Assembly: GCF_003061005.1 (NCBI RefSeq) | Contig: NZ_QAIK01000143.1 | Span: 25,402 to 64,123, forward strand | Length of the DNA: 38,722 nucleotides | Origin: Pseudomonas sp. HMWF021 | Lineage (GTDB): Bacteria > Pseudomonadota > Gammaproteobacteria > Pseudomonadales > Pseudomonadaceae | Direction: 5' to 3' | In this document: piece after piece, positions 24,383 through 32,882 of the stretch | How the letters are laid out: each line of letters starts with the position of its first letter | Position numbering within the stretch: the first letter of the stretch is position 1 | The notes under the pieces: model-generated | Told to the model about the DNA's origin: nothing | Seen by the model: the letters and a program-made list of their open reading frames with translations, nothing else | Database searches by the model: none | Program-made: the position numbers and the translations under genes

Positions 24383-24466
24383 ATGAACAAGATGGCGATT
24401 TTCCTGGGTGGGTTTCTGACGTTGACCATTCTGATCGGAATGCTGGCGACGATTTCTCCGGTTTGA
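24383..24466 (+). CDS. 27-residue single-span membrane peptide
   Basis: A short reading frame, MNKMAIFLGGFLTLTILIG and on to a Ser-Pro-Val end, is one predicted membrane helix with a Lys near the N terminus. GAGGAGA lies six bases before the ATG, a strong ribosome-binding site. It stands alone in a 425-bp gap; 24114-24382 upstream holds nothing else I can recognise. Small membrane proteins of this kind often modulate a larger membrane complex, but no partner is evident here. The coding call depends on the ribosome-binding site and hydrophobic pattern. Confidence 0.6.
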   Translation: MNKMAIFLGGFLTLTILIGMLATISPV

Positions 24467-24539
24467 GCAACGAGTACGCGGCTGGGTGATGTCCCCGCAG
24501 AGATCGCGTAAAGCAGACTTGTTGCTGAAAAACGCTGCG

Positions 24540-25127
24540 CTATTGGATTGACTCAGGCAACTGTGCCGATGGCCAGCCGCTGACTCGCGCACTCGGCCCG
24601 CCCGCAGGGTCTGCCGGATAGACAATCAGCGAATGCCCGTTGCCTGCCTCTGCGATGAGCTTGCTCGCCGGGCCGAAAATCGCCGCGCGTTCCTCTGGTG
24701 TGCAGGTGGGCAAGTAGACGCGCAGGACTCTGGGGTCGTAGAAGCGGAACACCAGAAGGTTGCCATCCGGATCGGTCACCCGCAGCAGGGTGCGGAAATG
24801 GCCGCGCAGCTCGTCCAGCGTGATAGGCGCAGGCGCTGTGACGAAACAACCCCAGCTCTGCCCCCAACTCTGTTCGAACAGTTGCCAGGTGTACGGCAGT
24901 TGCGGATCCAGACGCAGCAGATACGGTGCGGCGGCCGACAGACTGGGCGTGAGTTCACCGGCATACAGGCAACAGAAGTCGGCTTGGCTGTTGCGGATCA
25001 ACGGTTCAATGCGCGGATCCCGTGCACCATCGAGCAGCGCATAGACCTTGGGCGTGTCCACGTGCGAGCCCTGGGGCCAGAGTTCGGCGTTCAGCCATTC
25101 GTCGAGGCTGGGGCGAAACTGGGTCAT
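24540..25127 (-). CDS. DUF4123 protein, type VI secretion adaptor for VgrG
   Basis: This 195-residue soluble protein has the DUF4123 pattern (VYALLDGARDPRIEPLI, then LLRLDPQLPYTWQLFEQSWGQSWG, and LLVFRFYDPRVLRVYLPTC). Such proteins (Tap/TEC chaperones) load a specific effector onto the cognate VgrG spike. Its ATG overlaps the vgrG stop by four bases (ATGA), so the two are translationally coupled. An effector gene normally follows, but none is visible on this strand before the NTF2-like gene. Confidence 0.88.
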   Translation of the reverse strand: MTQFRPSLDEWLNAELWPQGSHVDTPKVYALLDGARDPRIEPLIRNSQADFCCLYAGELTPSLSAAAPYLLRLDPQLPYTWQLFEQSWGQSWGCFVTAPAPITLDELRGHFRTLLRVTDPDGNLLVFRFYDPRVLRVYLPTCTPEERAAIFGPASKLIAEAGNGHSLIVYPADPAGGPSARVSGWPSAQLPESIQ

Positions 25128-27247
25128 TTGTTGCAGATCTCGCAGAACGGTACGCCGCTTTTGGCGGCCGCCACCAGCGTTTGCGCTTGCAGGTTTTGCT
25201 GGATCAGCCGGGTTTCAGCAGCGGTTGAAGGTACTGCTGATGGCGTGGCGAGGGCTCCCACCGGTGCGGGAGTGTTGACCGGTGCGCTGCCGAGGGTCTT
25301 GCCGGCGGCGTCGGTGGCGGCAGGGGTCAATGCAATCGGCAGCTTGATGGCGATGCCTGTCCCGGTGCCGGGCGAACCGCCGGAGTTGGTTTTTACCTCT
25401 GCACCGCTGATGGTCACGCCACCGGCATCCACCTTCACAAAACTGCCGCCAGCCTTGGCCGTCAGTTCCATACCGCCCTCGAGCACCACTTTGTTGCCGG
25501 CGTAGTAGTGAATTTCTGTTCCGGCTTCGACGAACTGCGCCGTGCCGACCTTCACATGCTGCGTCACACCCACCGTCAGGTGATCATCCGCGCGAGCTTC
25601 AGTCTTGCGATCCAGATGAGTAATCCGGTGTTCTTCAACCTTGAACTCGCTCAGGGCATTGGCCTCCACCGTGTCATGCCGCTCATTGCCCACGCGGATC
25701 TTCTGGTCGTGCTCGATGTTCTCGTCCCAATCGCGCTGGGCGTGGATGTAGATCTGCTCCACGCCCTTTTTGTCTTCGATGCGAAACTCGTTGTAGCCCT
25801 TGCCGCCCGGGGAGCTGAGAGTCTTGAAGGTGCTGCGGGTCTTGTTCGCCGGCAGGTCGTAGGGGACGACGTTTTCCTTGTGGTACAGGCAGCCGGTGAC
25901 GAGTGGCTGGTCGGGGTCGCCTTCGAGGAAGGTGACGAGGACTTCCATGCCGATGCGCGGGATGGCGATGCCGCCGTAGGCGGCGCCGGCCCAGCCGCTG
26001 GCGACGCGCAGCCAGCAGGTGGTCTTGTCGTCGGCCTGGCCGTCGCGGTCCCAGTGGAACTGGACCTTGATGCGGCCGTATTGGTCGCAGTGGATCTCTT
26101 CGCCGGCCGGGCCGGTGACGACTGCGGTCTGGCTGCCGAGGACTTTGGGTTTCGGGTGTTCGAGGGCCGGGCGGTAGTGCGCATCCCACGGGGTGGCGAG
26201 GAAGCTGTTGCGGTAGCCTTGGTGGAAATCGCTTTTGTTGTCGGTGACGTCGCTGGTGACGTTTTCACCGAGCACTTGCGGTTGTTTGCCTTCGTGGAAG
26301 ACTTCCAGCAGCAGCCACAAGTCGTTCCATTCAGCGCGCGGGTGATCGGCCAGGGTCAGGAAGTGGCCGCTGGTCAGGGTCGGTTCGTCACCTTTGCCTT
26401 CGGCGAGTTTGTAGTCGCTGCGATGACGTTCAAGGGCGCGGGTCGAGAGGAATTTGCCGCGCTCGCGGGTGGTGAAACGACCGGGGTAATCGTAGTCCTC
26501 AAGATCCGGGGCGTATTCGGATTTGGCCGCGCCTTCGGGCAGGATCTTCGGTTTTTCGAGGTCGTAGTCGCGGCGGCTGACGCGGGTGGTGCGGGTTTCC
26601 AGGCGCAGGTTGAAGCGCTTGATCACCGGTTTGTCGGCGCTCATGCCGGAGTCTTGCTGGTAGCTTACGGCCTTGAGTTTGCGGAACACCGTCTGGTCGT
26701 CGCCGAACACCAGTTTGTGGCCGCTGCTGCTGTGCTGGAAGTGGAAGTGGATGCCTTCTTCTTCGCACAGACGCTGGATGAAGTGCAGGTCGGACTCGTC
26801 GTACTGCACGCAATAATCGCGCTGCGGGTACTCGGCGTTGAGCTGGAAACTGTAGGCGTCGGCCAGAATGCCGCGATCTTCCAGGACCTGGGCGATGATC
26901 TTCGGCACGGTGAGGTTCTGGAAAATCTGCTGGTCATGGTTGTGTCGCAGGTAGGCCAGTTGCGGCACCAGGCTCACGCTGTAACGGGTCAGGGTCTTGC
27001 CGGAATCGCCTTGCTCGATGCGGTACACCAGGCCGTGGATCTGGCCTTCGCCGGTGGCGCCGAAGGTCAGCACGCCGGGTTTGTGCAGGAGTTCTTCGAG
27101 CTTGAGGTCGGGGCGGGCGCTGACCAGTTCGAGGTCGAAACGGAAGGGCTGGTTGAGGGCTTCGCGACCGATGAAACTCAATACCTGAAGGTCGGTGGAA
27201 ACACCTTCAAGTGCAAGGGTAATGTGGATAGCGTTTGCGTCCAGCAT
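25124..27247 (-). CDS. vgrG: Type VI secretion spike protein VgrG
   Basis: This 707-residue protein forms the trimeric puncturing tip of the type VI machine. The gp27-like base is in the N-terminal half (ALEGVSTDLQVLSFIGREAL, LCEEEGIHFHFQHS). The gp5-like OB fold follows (CDQYGRIKVQFHWDRDG, then GGIAIPRIGMEVLVTFLEGD), then the needle with a T6SS_Vgr-type segment (GGKGYNEFRIEDKKG). The C terminus is extended by an Ala/Pro/Thr-rich linker and ends in a SGVPFCEICNK tail, likely the contact for the DUF4123 adaptor. The start at 27247 has AAGGAG upstream. No other type VI genes are in the window, so this is an orphan vgrG island. Confidence 0.94.
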   Translation of the reverse strand: MLDANAIHITLALEGVSTDLQVLSFIGREALNQPFRFDLELVSARPDLKLEELLHKPGVLTFGATGEGQIHGLVYRIEQGDSGKTLTRYSVSLVPQLAYLRHNHDQQIFQNLTVPKIIAQVLEDRGILADAYSFQLNAEYPQRDYCVQYDESDLHFIQRLCEEEGIHFHFQHSSSGHKLVFGDDQTVFRKLKAVSYQQDSGMSADKPVIKRFNLRLETRTTRVSRRDYDLEKPKILPEGAAKSEYAPDLEDYDYPGRFTTRERGKFLSTRALERHRSDYKLAEGKGDEPTLTSGHFLTLADHPRAEWNDLWLLLEVFHEGKQPQVLGENVTSDVTDNKSDFHQGYRNSFLATPWDAHYRPALEHPKPKVLGSQTAVVTGPAGEEIHCDQYGRIKVQFHWDRDGQADDKTTCWLRVASGWAGAAYGGIAIPRIGMEVLVTFLEGDPDQPLVTGCLYHKENVVPYDLPANKTRSTFKTLSSPGGKGYNEFRIEDKKGVEQIYIHAQRDWDENIEHDQKIRVGNERHDTVEANALSEFKVEEHRITHLDRKTEARADDHLTVGVTQHVKVGTAQFVEAGTEIHYYAGNKVVLEGGMELTAKAGGSFVKVDAGGVTISGAEVKTNSGGSPGTGTGIAIKLPIALTPAATDAAGKTLGSAPVNTPAPVGALATPSAVPSTAAETRLIQQNLQAQTLVAAAKSGVPFCEICNK

Positions 27248-27392
27248 GCCGGGCTCCTTCCGTGGAAAGCTGCGCCGATGGTGCAGCAATACTAAAGTGC
27301 TATCAAGCAGTTTTAAACGTACTTAAACACTGATTTTCAACATAGACGTTAAAGCGGATTTTCACCGGAGCGCCCGTTGAGATGAATGCACC

Positions 27393-28604
27393 ATGGACTC
27401 GCTGATCAACGCCGCTGGCCGAGCATTGGCGGCGGGTGATCCGCTGGCCGCGTTGAACCTCGTCGCGCTGCGCGAAGATCCGCCGGCACTGGCCCTGCGT
27501 GGTATCGCCATGGCGCAGCTCGGCGAACTGGCCCGCGCCAAGGCGTTGTTGCAGCGGGCGGTGAAAGCCTTCGGCGCCAATGAGCCACTATCCCGGGCGC
27601 GGTGCGTGGTGGCCGAGGCGGAAGTGGCATTGGCTGCACGGGATCTGGGCTGGCCGGTCAAGGCACTGGAGGCGGCGCGGCAGGTTTTGCAGGAACACGG
27701 CGACGGGACAAACGCTGCCCACGCGCGGTATCTGCAGATTCGCCGCTTGTTGCTGATCGGTGAACTGGACCGGGCCGAGACGTTGCTCACTGAGCTTGAT
27801 CCGGCAGCGTTGCCTGCGACATTGCGCGCTGCCCATGAACTGATGAACGCGGGTATCGCCTTGCGCCGGGTGCAGGCGCGCAAGGCCCGGGCAGCGCTGC
27901 AGCATGCGCAACGCGCGGCGCAACTGGCCGGCATCGAGGCACTGACTGCCGAGGTCGAGCATGCCCTGCATGTCCTCGATGCGCCCTGCGCCCGGTTGTT
28001 CGCCGGTGGTCAGTGGCAACCGATCACGTTGGCTCAGGTAGAAACACTGTTCGCCTCGCCGACGCTGGTAATCGATGCCTGCCGCTACAACGTCCGTGGC
28101 GCCGGCATGACAGTGACGCTGGCGACGCGGCCGGTGTTGTTCAGCCTGGCCCGCGCACTCGCTGAAGCCTGGCCGGGTGATGTCTCGAGAGCAGAGCTGG
28201 TCGCCAGGGCTTTTGGCTTGAAACTCGATGATCAATCTCAGCGCGCCCGCCTGCGGGTCGAAATCGGCCGGTTGCGCTCGATGTTACAGGGGATGGCCGG
28301 GATCTGTGCGACGCCTCGCGGGTTTACGTTGGTGGCAGCGGATGTGGCGGTGCTGGCATTACCGGCCGAAGACCGCCACGCCGCGCTGCTGGCGTTGCTG
28401 GCCGACGGGGAGGCATGGTCGAGTTCAGCCCTTGCGGTGGCGCTGGGGTGCAGTCAGCGTCAGGTGCAGCGCGAGCTGGAAGTGCTGGCGGCAGATGAAA
28501 AGGTCCAGGCGTTCGGCATGGGCCGCACGCGACGCTGGATGACGCCGCCAGTGCCGGGTTTCGCGACGATCTTGTTACTCCCGGTGTCGTTGGGCAATGG
28601 CTAG
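27393..28604 (+). CDS. Helical-repeat protein with winged-helix DNA-binding domains
   Basis: This 403-residue protein has residues 1-200 as pairs of Ala/Leu-rich helices of the TPR kind (LALRGIAMAQLGELARAKALLQRAV). Residues about 220-320 resemble an OmpR/SARP-type winged helix (VLFSLARALAEAWPGDVSRAELV, RARLRVEIGRLRSML, TPRGFTLVA). A second small helix-turn-helix near 350-390 (SSALAVALGCSQRQVQREL) follows. It is probably a transcription factor that senses a protein or peptide signal through its repeats. It is divergent from vgrG (about 145 bp) and directly upstream of the propeller gene, and may control either. No target can be assigned. Confidence 0.75.
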   Translation: MDSLINAAGRALAAGDPLAALNLVALREDPPALALRGIAMAQLGELARAKALLQRAVKAFGANEPLSRARCVVAEAEVALAARDLGWPVKALEAARQVLQEHGDGTNAAHARYLQIRRLLLIGELDRAETLLTELDPAALPATLRAAHELMNAGIALRRVQARKARAALQHAQRAAQLAGIEALTAEVEHALHVLDAPCARLFAGGQWQPITLAQVETLFASPTLVIDACRYNVRGAGMTVTLATRPVLFSLARALAEAWPGDVSRAELVARAFGLKLDDQSQRARLRVEIGRLRSMLQGMAGICATPRGFTLVAADVAVLALPAEDRHAALLALLADGEAWSSSALAVALGCSQRQVQRELEVLAADEKVQAFGMGRTRRWMTPPVPGFATILLLPVSLGNG

Positions 28605-28644
28605 GCTGGACTCACCAGACTTACCCACCAGCGAGGAAGGCAGC

Positions 28645-29280
28645 ATGAAACAGGCAAACGCAGAAATCCTTCGTGAGTACGGCCCGTTCGACGGCGTTGA
28701 ACGTGTCCACGGCGTGACCTTCGACGGCCAGCACGTATGGTTCGCCAGCGACGGGCGGCTCAATGCGCTGGACCCGGCCAGCGGTGAAACCGTGCGTACG
28801 ATCAAGGTCGGTGCCGACGCCGGCACCGCGTTCGACGGCCAGCATCTGTATCAGATCGCCGACAGCCGGATCCAGAAAATCGACCCTGCCACCGGGCAAG
28901 TTCTCCACACGATCCCCGCGCCGGGTGGCGGCAACGATTCGGGGATGGCCTGGGCGGAAGGCTCGCTGTGGATCGGCCAGTATCGCGAGCGCAAGATCCA
29001 TCAGGTTGATCCGGACACTGGAAAGATCTTGCGCACGTTGGCGTCGAACCGTTTCGTCACTGGCGTGACCTGGGTGGATGGGGCCTTGTGGCATGGCACC
29101 TGGGAAGGGGATGAAAGCGAGTTGCGGCGCATCGACCCGCAAGACGGCGAGGTGCTGGAAAGCCTGAGGATGCCCGCCGGGGTGGGTGTTTCCGGTCTGG
29201 AAGCGGATGGCGGCGAGCGCTTTTATTGCGGCGGCGGAGGCAGTGGGCGAGTGCGCGCGGTGCGCCGACCCAGTGAATGA
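28645..29280 (+). CDS. Small beta-propeller protein (Vgb/YncE-like)
   Basis: This 211-residue protein has about five repeats of the type GLWxxxGRLNALDPASGETVRTI, IQKIDPATGQVLHTI, KIHQVDPDTGKILRTL and LRRIDPQDGEVLESL, with WFASD and LWHGT blade edges. This is the pattern of PQQ-like, Vgb or glutaminyl-cyclase-like propellers. It is too short for a full seven-blade propeller, so it may form a half or dimerise. There is no signal peptide. The start at 28645 has GAGGAAGG upstream. It lies 40 bp after the regulator gene and is probably co-transcribed. Function unknown. Confidence 0.75.
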   Translation: MKQANAEILREYGPFDGVERVHGVTFDGQHVWFASDGRLNALDPASGETVRTIKVGADAGTAFDGQHLYQIADSRIQKIDPATGQVLHTIPAPGGGNDSGMAWAEGSLWIGQYRERKIHQVDPDTGKILRTLASNRFVTGVTWVDGALWHGTWEGDESELRRIDPQDGEVLESLRMPAGVGVSGLEADGGERFYCGGGGSGRVRAVRRPSE

Positions 29281-29299
29281 TGTTGTCTGTCCTGGCCCC

Positions 29300-29322
29300 T
29301 TCGCGAGCCAGCCCGCTCCCAC
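29300..29322. repeat. Single REP-like copy, TTCGCGAGCCAGCCCGCTCC type
   Basis: A lone REP of a further family, without a clear inverted partner in the following 80 bp. Confidence 0.55.
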
Positions 29323-29408
29323 TCAGGCAATGCACACCCTTGTGGCAGCAGGCTGGCTTCTGACTGTTCACGCGGTACAGATCCGTGGGAATGTCGCCCC
29401 TTCTCCTT

Positions 29409-30359
29409 TTACCCAAGTTCCGATAAAGAATGGCCAATACCGTCGCCAGCAGGCTGACTTCCGCTGGGAACAGGGGGTTGGTCAGCCGTCAGGACTTTGC
29501 GGAAGGTTTCCACCAACGGCCGCAAATTGATCCGGTGCCACGCCGCCCACAGCGGTGTGGTGAAGGCCAGCCACGGCACTTCGCGCAGCACCACACCGGG
29601 CGGGGCGTTGTGGCTCAGGCCTTTCTGAATCATCGCGATCCCCAGCCCCGACGCCACCAGCCCCAGCGCAGTAAACGGCTCGGTGGCCTGCATGCGCACA
29701 TCGGGAGTGAATCCCGCGCGGATGCAGGCACTGACAAACTCGTCGCCCGCGCCCTGACGCGATTGCACGCCGATCCATTCCTGCCCGGCCAGATCCTGCG
29801 GACGCAACCCGGCCTGACGGGCCAGCGGATGCTGTTCCGGCAGCGCCAGCAGCATCGGATCGTCGAGCACCTGAAACCCCAGCAGATCCGGATCGTCATC
29901 GGTCGGCGGCTCACTCACCAACGCGATATCGAGACTACGCTGACGCAGGCCTTCGAGTTGTTCAGCAGAGCTCAGGTTGTACAGCGCGACGTGCACATTC
30001 GGCCGATCCACCCGCAACACCCGCAGGGCATTGGGCAGCACCCCGGCGTGCATGGCGTTCTCGCTATAGCCGATGCACAAACCGCCTTCTTCACCACGCC
30101 CCAGGCGTTTGCCGAGGGATTCCAGGCGACTGGCGTGGGTCAGCAGGGCGCGGGTTTCGGCAAGAAAGGTCTGGCCATCGCGGGTCAAACGAATGCGCTG
30201 CTGGCTGCGTTCGAACAGGGTCAGGCCCAGGCGCTCTTCAAGCTGGGCGATCTGCCGGCTCAGCGGCGACTGGGAAATATGCAGCCGTTCGGCAGCGCGG
30301 CCGACGTGTTCTTCTTCGGCGACGGCAACGAAATAGCGCAACTGGCGGATGTCGATCAT
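29409..30359 (-). CDS. LysR-family transcriptional regulator
   Basis: This 316-residue LysR-type protein has helix-turn-helix MIDIRQLRYFVAVAEEEHVG and AAERLHISQSPLSRQIAQLEE (residues 1-45), then a BenM/CbnR-like effector domain (ALRVLRVDRPNVHVALYNLS, ending with the tail of about 25 residues after LVETFRKVL). The start at 30359 is the family-typical one; the frame extends 60 bases further upstream without support. It is divergent, by 110 bp, from an aldo/keto reductase-SDR-SRPBCC gene set, which is its likely target. The inducer is unknown. Confidence 0.88.
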   Translation of the reverse strand: MIDIRQLRYFVAVAEEEHVGRAAERLHISQSPLSRQIAQLEERLGLTLFERSQQRIRLTRDGQTFLAETRALLTHASRLESLGKRLGRGEEGGLCIGYSENAMHAGVLPNALRVLRVDRPNVHVALYNLSSAEQLEGLRQRSLDIALVSEPPTDDDPDLLGFQVLDDPMLLALPEQHPLARQAGLRPQDLAGQEWIGVQSRQGAGDEFVSACIRAGFTPDVRMQATEPFTALGLVASGLGIAMIQKGLSHNAPPGVVLREVPWLAFTTPLWAAWHRINLRPLVETFRKVLTADQPPVPSGSQPAGDGIGHSLSELG

Positions 30360-30469
30360 GTCAGACCTTTGGGGACTCAAGTGCTGCGCATTATGTCTTG
30401 GACGGTCTAAGCTCGGCAATCTAGGATCTGCTCAACGGTCACAGACCAGACACCTATGAGGACAACGCA

Positions 30470-31522
30470 ATGAGCTTGAAAGACAAATTGCCCGGCCCAC
30501 TGGGCTTCGGCACCGCGCCACTGGGCAACATGTTCCGCGCCATCCCCGAAGACGAAGCGCAAGCCACCGTGCATGCCGCGTGGGATGCCGGTGTGCGCTA
30601 CTTCGACACCGCACCGTTTTATGGCTCGGGGCTTTCGGAAATTCGTCTCGGCGAGGCGCTCAAGCAGTACAAGCGCGATGACTACGTGCTCAGCAGCAAA
30701 GTCGGCCGGGTGATTCTCGATGAAGTCGAAGACGCCGCCGCCCGCGACCTGGGCGAAAAAAGCGGGGTGTTCGAACACGGTCGGCCGAACAAAATCGTCA
30801 ACGATTACAGCGCCGACGCCACATTGCGTTCGATCGAAGACAGCCTCAAACGCCTGCAGACCGATCGTCTGGACATCGTCTGGGTCCACGACATCGCGCG
30901 GGACTTCTACGGCGATCAATGGCTGGAGTACTTCAATCAGGCCCGCACCGGCGCTTTCAAAGTGCTGACCCGACTGCGCGAAGAAGGCGTGATCAAGGGT
31001 TGGGGTCTGGGCGTGAACAAGGTCGAGCCGTGCGAACTGACCCTCGATCTGACGGAAGCGCAACCGGATGGCTTCCTGCTCGCCGGGCGCTACACCTTGC
31101 TCGATCACGACCGTGCATTGCAACGTCTGATGGACGCGGCGCTGGCGCAGAACGTCGAGATCGTGGTCGGCGGCCCGTACAGTTCCGGGATTCTGGCGGG
31201 CGGCGCGCACTTCGAATACCAGAAGGCCAGCCCGCAGATCATCGCCAGGGTCGAGCAGATCAAACGCATTGCCGCTACGTTTAACGTCGATGTAAAAGCC
31301 GCCGCCCTGCAATTCTCGCTGGCCAACCCGGCAGTGGCGGCGGTGATCCCCGGTGCGAGCAAGCCCGGGCGCATTGCCGAAGATGTGGCGGCATTGTGCG
31401 CCACGATTCCGGGCGGTTTCTGGCAGGCATTGCGTGAAGCGAAACTGGTTTCTGAACGGGCGCCGTTGCCGGATCAAAAGATCGTCCGATCGCGGCCCGA
31501 GCCTTCGGCAGCTCCTACATGA
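30470..31522 (+). CDS. Aldo/keto reductase (sugar dehydrogenase type) with a REP-encoded C terminus
   Basis: This 350-residue TIM-barrel oxidoreductase uses NAD(P). Catalytic residues are Asp46 and Tyr51 in RYFDTAPFYGSGLSEIRLG, Lys77 in SSKVGR and the histidine in WVHDIARDF. It resembles D-threo-aldose (L-fucose) 1-dehydrogenase and pyridoxal 4-dehydrogenase. GAGG precedes the ATG. The last 17 or so residues, after SERAPLP, are translated from a REP sequence (31472-31518), and the stop TGA lies just beyond it. The native C terminus has thus been replaced or extended. First gene of a set with SDR and SRPBCC genes. Confidence 0.88.
   Translation: MSLKDKLPGPLGFGTAPLGNMFRAIPEDEAQATVHAAWDAGVRYFDTAPFYGSGLSEIRLGEALKQYKRDDYVLSSKVGRVILDEVEDAAARDLGEKSGVFEHGRPNKIVNDYSADATLRSIEDSLKRLQTDRLDIVWVHDIARDFYGDQWLEYFNQARTGAFKVLTRLREEGVIKGWGLGVNKVEPCELTLDLTEAQPDGFLLAGRYTLLDHDRALQRLMDAALAQNVEIVVGGPYSSGILAGGAHFEYQKASPQIIARVEQIKRIAATFNVDVKAAALQFSLANPAVAAVIPGASKPGRIAEDVAALCATIPGGFWQALREAKLVSERAPLPDQKIVRSRPEPSAAPT
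31472..31518. repeat. Single REP, GTAGGAGCTGCC type, with a 16-bp variant (locus 8)
   Basis: Minus-strand REP embedded in the 3' end of the aldo/keto reductase gene. The core has the replacement CGGGCCGCGATCGGAC (minus-strand sense) in place of GC, differing at one base from locus 2. No inverted partner is present. Confidence 0.88.
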
Positions 31523-31532
31523 GAGGTGTGTG

Positions 31533-32330
31533 ATGAAAATTGATTTGAGTGGAAAACTTGCAATCGTCAGCGGCAGCACTGCGGGCATTGGTCTGGGCAT
31601 CAGCCAGTCGCTGGCCGAAGCCGGCGCTACGGTGGTGGTGATCGGTCGGGACACGGCCAAGGTCGAACAGGCGTTGGCGAGCATTCGGCAGAAGGTGCCG
31701 GGTGCACAATTGCGCGGTCTGACGGCGGATCTGGGCACCGCCGAAGGTGCGGAAAAACTCTTCGCCGCCGAGCCGCGCGCCGACATTCTGGTGAACAACC
31801 TCGGCATTTTCGACGCGGTGGATTTCTTCGACACCCCGGACAGCGAGTGGACACGCTTCTACGAGGTCAACGTGATTTCCGGCGTGCGCCTGTCTCGGCA
31901 TTACGCGCCGGCGATGGTCGAGCAGGGTTGGGGGCGGATCATTTTCCTGTCCTCGGAATCCGGCGTGGCGACGCCGGCCGACATGCTCAACTATGGCGTG
32001 ACCAAAAGCGCCAATCTGGCGGTGTCCCATGGCCTGGCCAAACGCCTGGCCGGCACTGGTGTCACGGTCAATGCGATCCTGCCGGGGCCGACCTTCACCG
32101 ATGGCCTGGAACAGATGCTCAAGGACGCCGCCGCCGAATCCGGCCGCAGCTTGCGCGATGAAGCCGATGCCTTTGTGCAGAAGGCCCGCCCGACTTCGAT
32201 CATCCAGCGCGTGGCCGATGTCGAAGAGGTCGCGCATCTGGTGACTTACATCGCTTCGCCGCTGTCTTCGGCCACCACCGGCGCGGCCCTGCGGGTCGAT
32301 GGCGGCGTTGTCGACAGCATGGCGATCTGA
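31533..32330 (+). CDS. Short-chain dehydrogenase/reductase
   Basis: This 265-residue NAD(P)-dependent SDR has cofactor loop GSTAGIG near residues 14-20, NNLG at about 88-91, the catalytic Ser in FLSSESG, and the Tyr/Lys pair in YGVTKSANLAVSHGLAK. The C-terminal half has LPGPTFTDGLEQML, and ITS-like ending ASPLSSATTGAALRVDGG. The start ATG at 31533 has GAGAGG upstream and lies 11 bp after the aldo/keto reductase stop. Likely in one operon with its neighbours, oxidising or reducing a sugar-like or aromatic alcohol; the substrate is not known. Confidence 0.9.
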   Translation: MKIDLSGKLAIVSGSTAGIGLGISQSLAEAGATVVVIGRDTAKVEQALASIRQKVPGAQLRGLTADLGTAEGAEKLFAAEPRADILVNNLGIFDAVDFFDTPDSEWTRFYEVNVISGVRLSRHYAPAMVEQGWGRIIFLSSESGVATPADMLNYGVTKSANLAVSHGLAKRLAGTGVTVNAILPGPTFTDGLEQMLKDAAAESGRSLRDEADAFVQKARPTSIIQRVADVEEVAHLVTYIASPLSSATTGAALRVDGGVVDSMAI

Positions 32331-32360
32331 ACCCGAATCTTTCTGGAGCAACTTTTATTT

Positions 32361-32771
32361 ATGGCAACTGCATCTGCAACCATCGACATTCCGGCCTCGG
32401 CCGATCAGGTCTGGCAATTGATCGGCGGCTTCAACACGCTGCCGGACTGGCTGCCGTTCATTCCCAACAGTGAACTGAGCGAAGGCGGACGCGTGCGCAC
32501 CCTGCAAACCGCCGATGGCGGCGTGGTGATCGAGCGTCTGCAAGCGTTCGACAACACCGCGAAGACCTACAGCTACTCGATCGAACAGGCGCCGTTCCCG
32601 GCCACCGATTACCTGGCAACGATCAAGGTCGAAGCTCAGGGGCAGGGCGCCCGGGTGACGTGGTCGGGCCGCTTCAACGCCAAGGGTGTGAGCGATGAGG
32701 AGGTGGTGGCGCTGTTCAGCGGCATCTATCAGGGTGGCCTTGAAGCACTGCGGGCCAACTACCCGGCCTGA
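32361..32771 (+). CDS. SRPBCC (polyketide cyclase-like) protein
   Basis: This 136-residue protein has the START/SRPBCC fold: SATIDIPASADQVWQLIGG, a long helix with FNTLPDWLPFIPNSEL, then the strands VRTLQTADGGVVIERL and ARVTWSGRFNAKG, and a C-terminal helix (VVALFSGIYQGGLEALRANY). Such proteins bind hydrophobic ligands. It lies 30 bp after the SDR gene and is the last of the presumed operon controlled by the divergent LysR. GGAG is about 13 bases before the ATG, a long spacing. A REP pair follows. Confidence 0.85.
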   Translation: MATASATIDIPASADQVWQLIGGFNTLPDWLPFIPNSELSEGGRVRTLQTADGGVVIERLQAFDNTAKTYSYSIEQAPFPATDYLATIKVEAQGQGARVTWSGRFNAKGVSDEEVVALFSGIYQGGLEALRANYPA

Positions 32772-32790
32772 TCAATCCAACAAAAAAACT

Positions 32791-32878
32791 GTGGGAGCTG
32801 GCTTGCCAGCGATAGCGGCGGTCCAGTCAATACCAATATTGACTGAAACACCGTCATCGCTGGCAAGCCAGCTCCCAC
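32791..32878. repeat. REP pair, GTGGGAGCTGGCTTGCCAGC type (second copy)
   Basis: Inverted pair of the same family as 2982-3071. It separates the SRPBCC gene from the 165-bp tandem array. Confidence 0.92.
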
Positions 32879-32882
32879 AGGG

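Noticed and set aside
24179..24625. 148-residue minus-strand frame next to DUF4123, considered as a type VI effector
   Set aside because: It overlaps the end of the DUF4123 gene and the opposite-strand membrane peptide, has no ribosome-binding site, no domain and an Arg/Ser/His-rich shadow composition.
25508..27295. 595-residue open frame antisense to vgrG
   Set aside because: It is the complementary reading of a GC-rich gene. It shows low-complexity Val/Ala/Gly composition and no ribosome-binding site, while the vgrG reading has clear domains.
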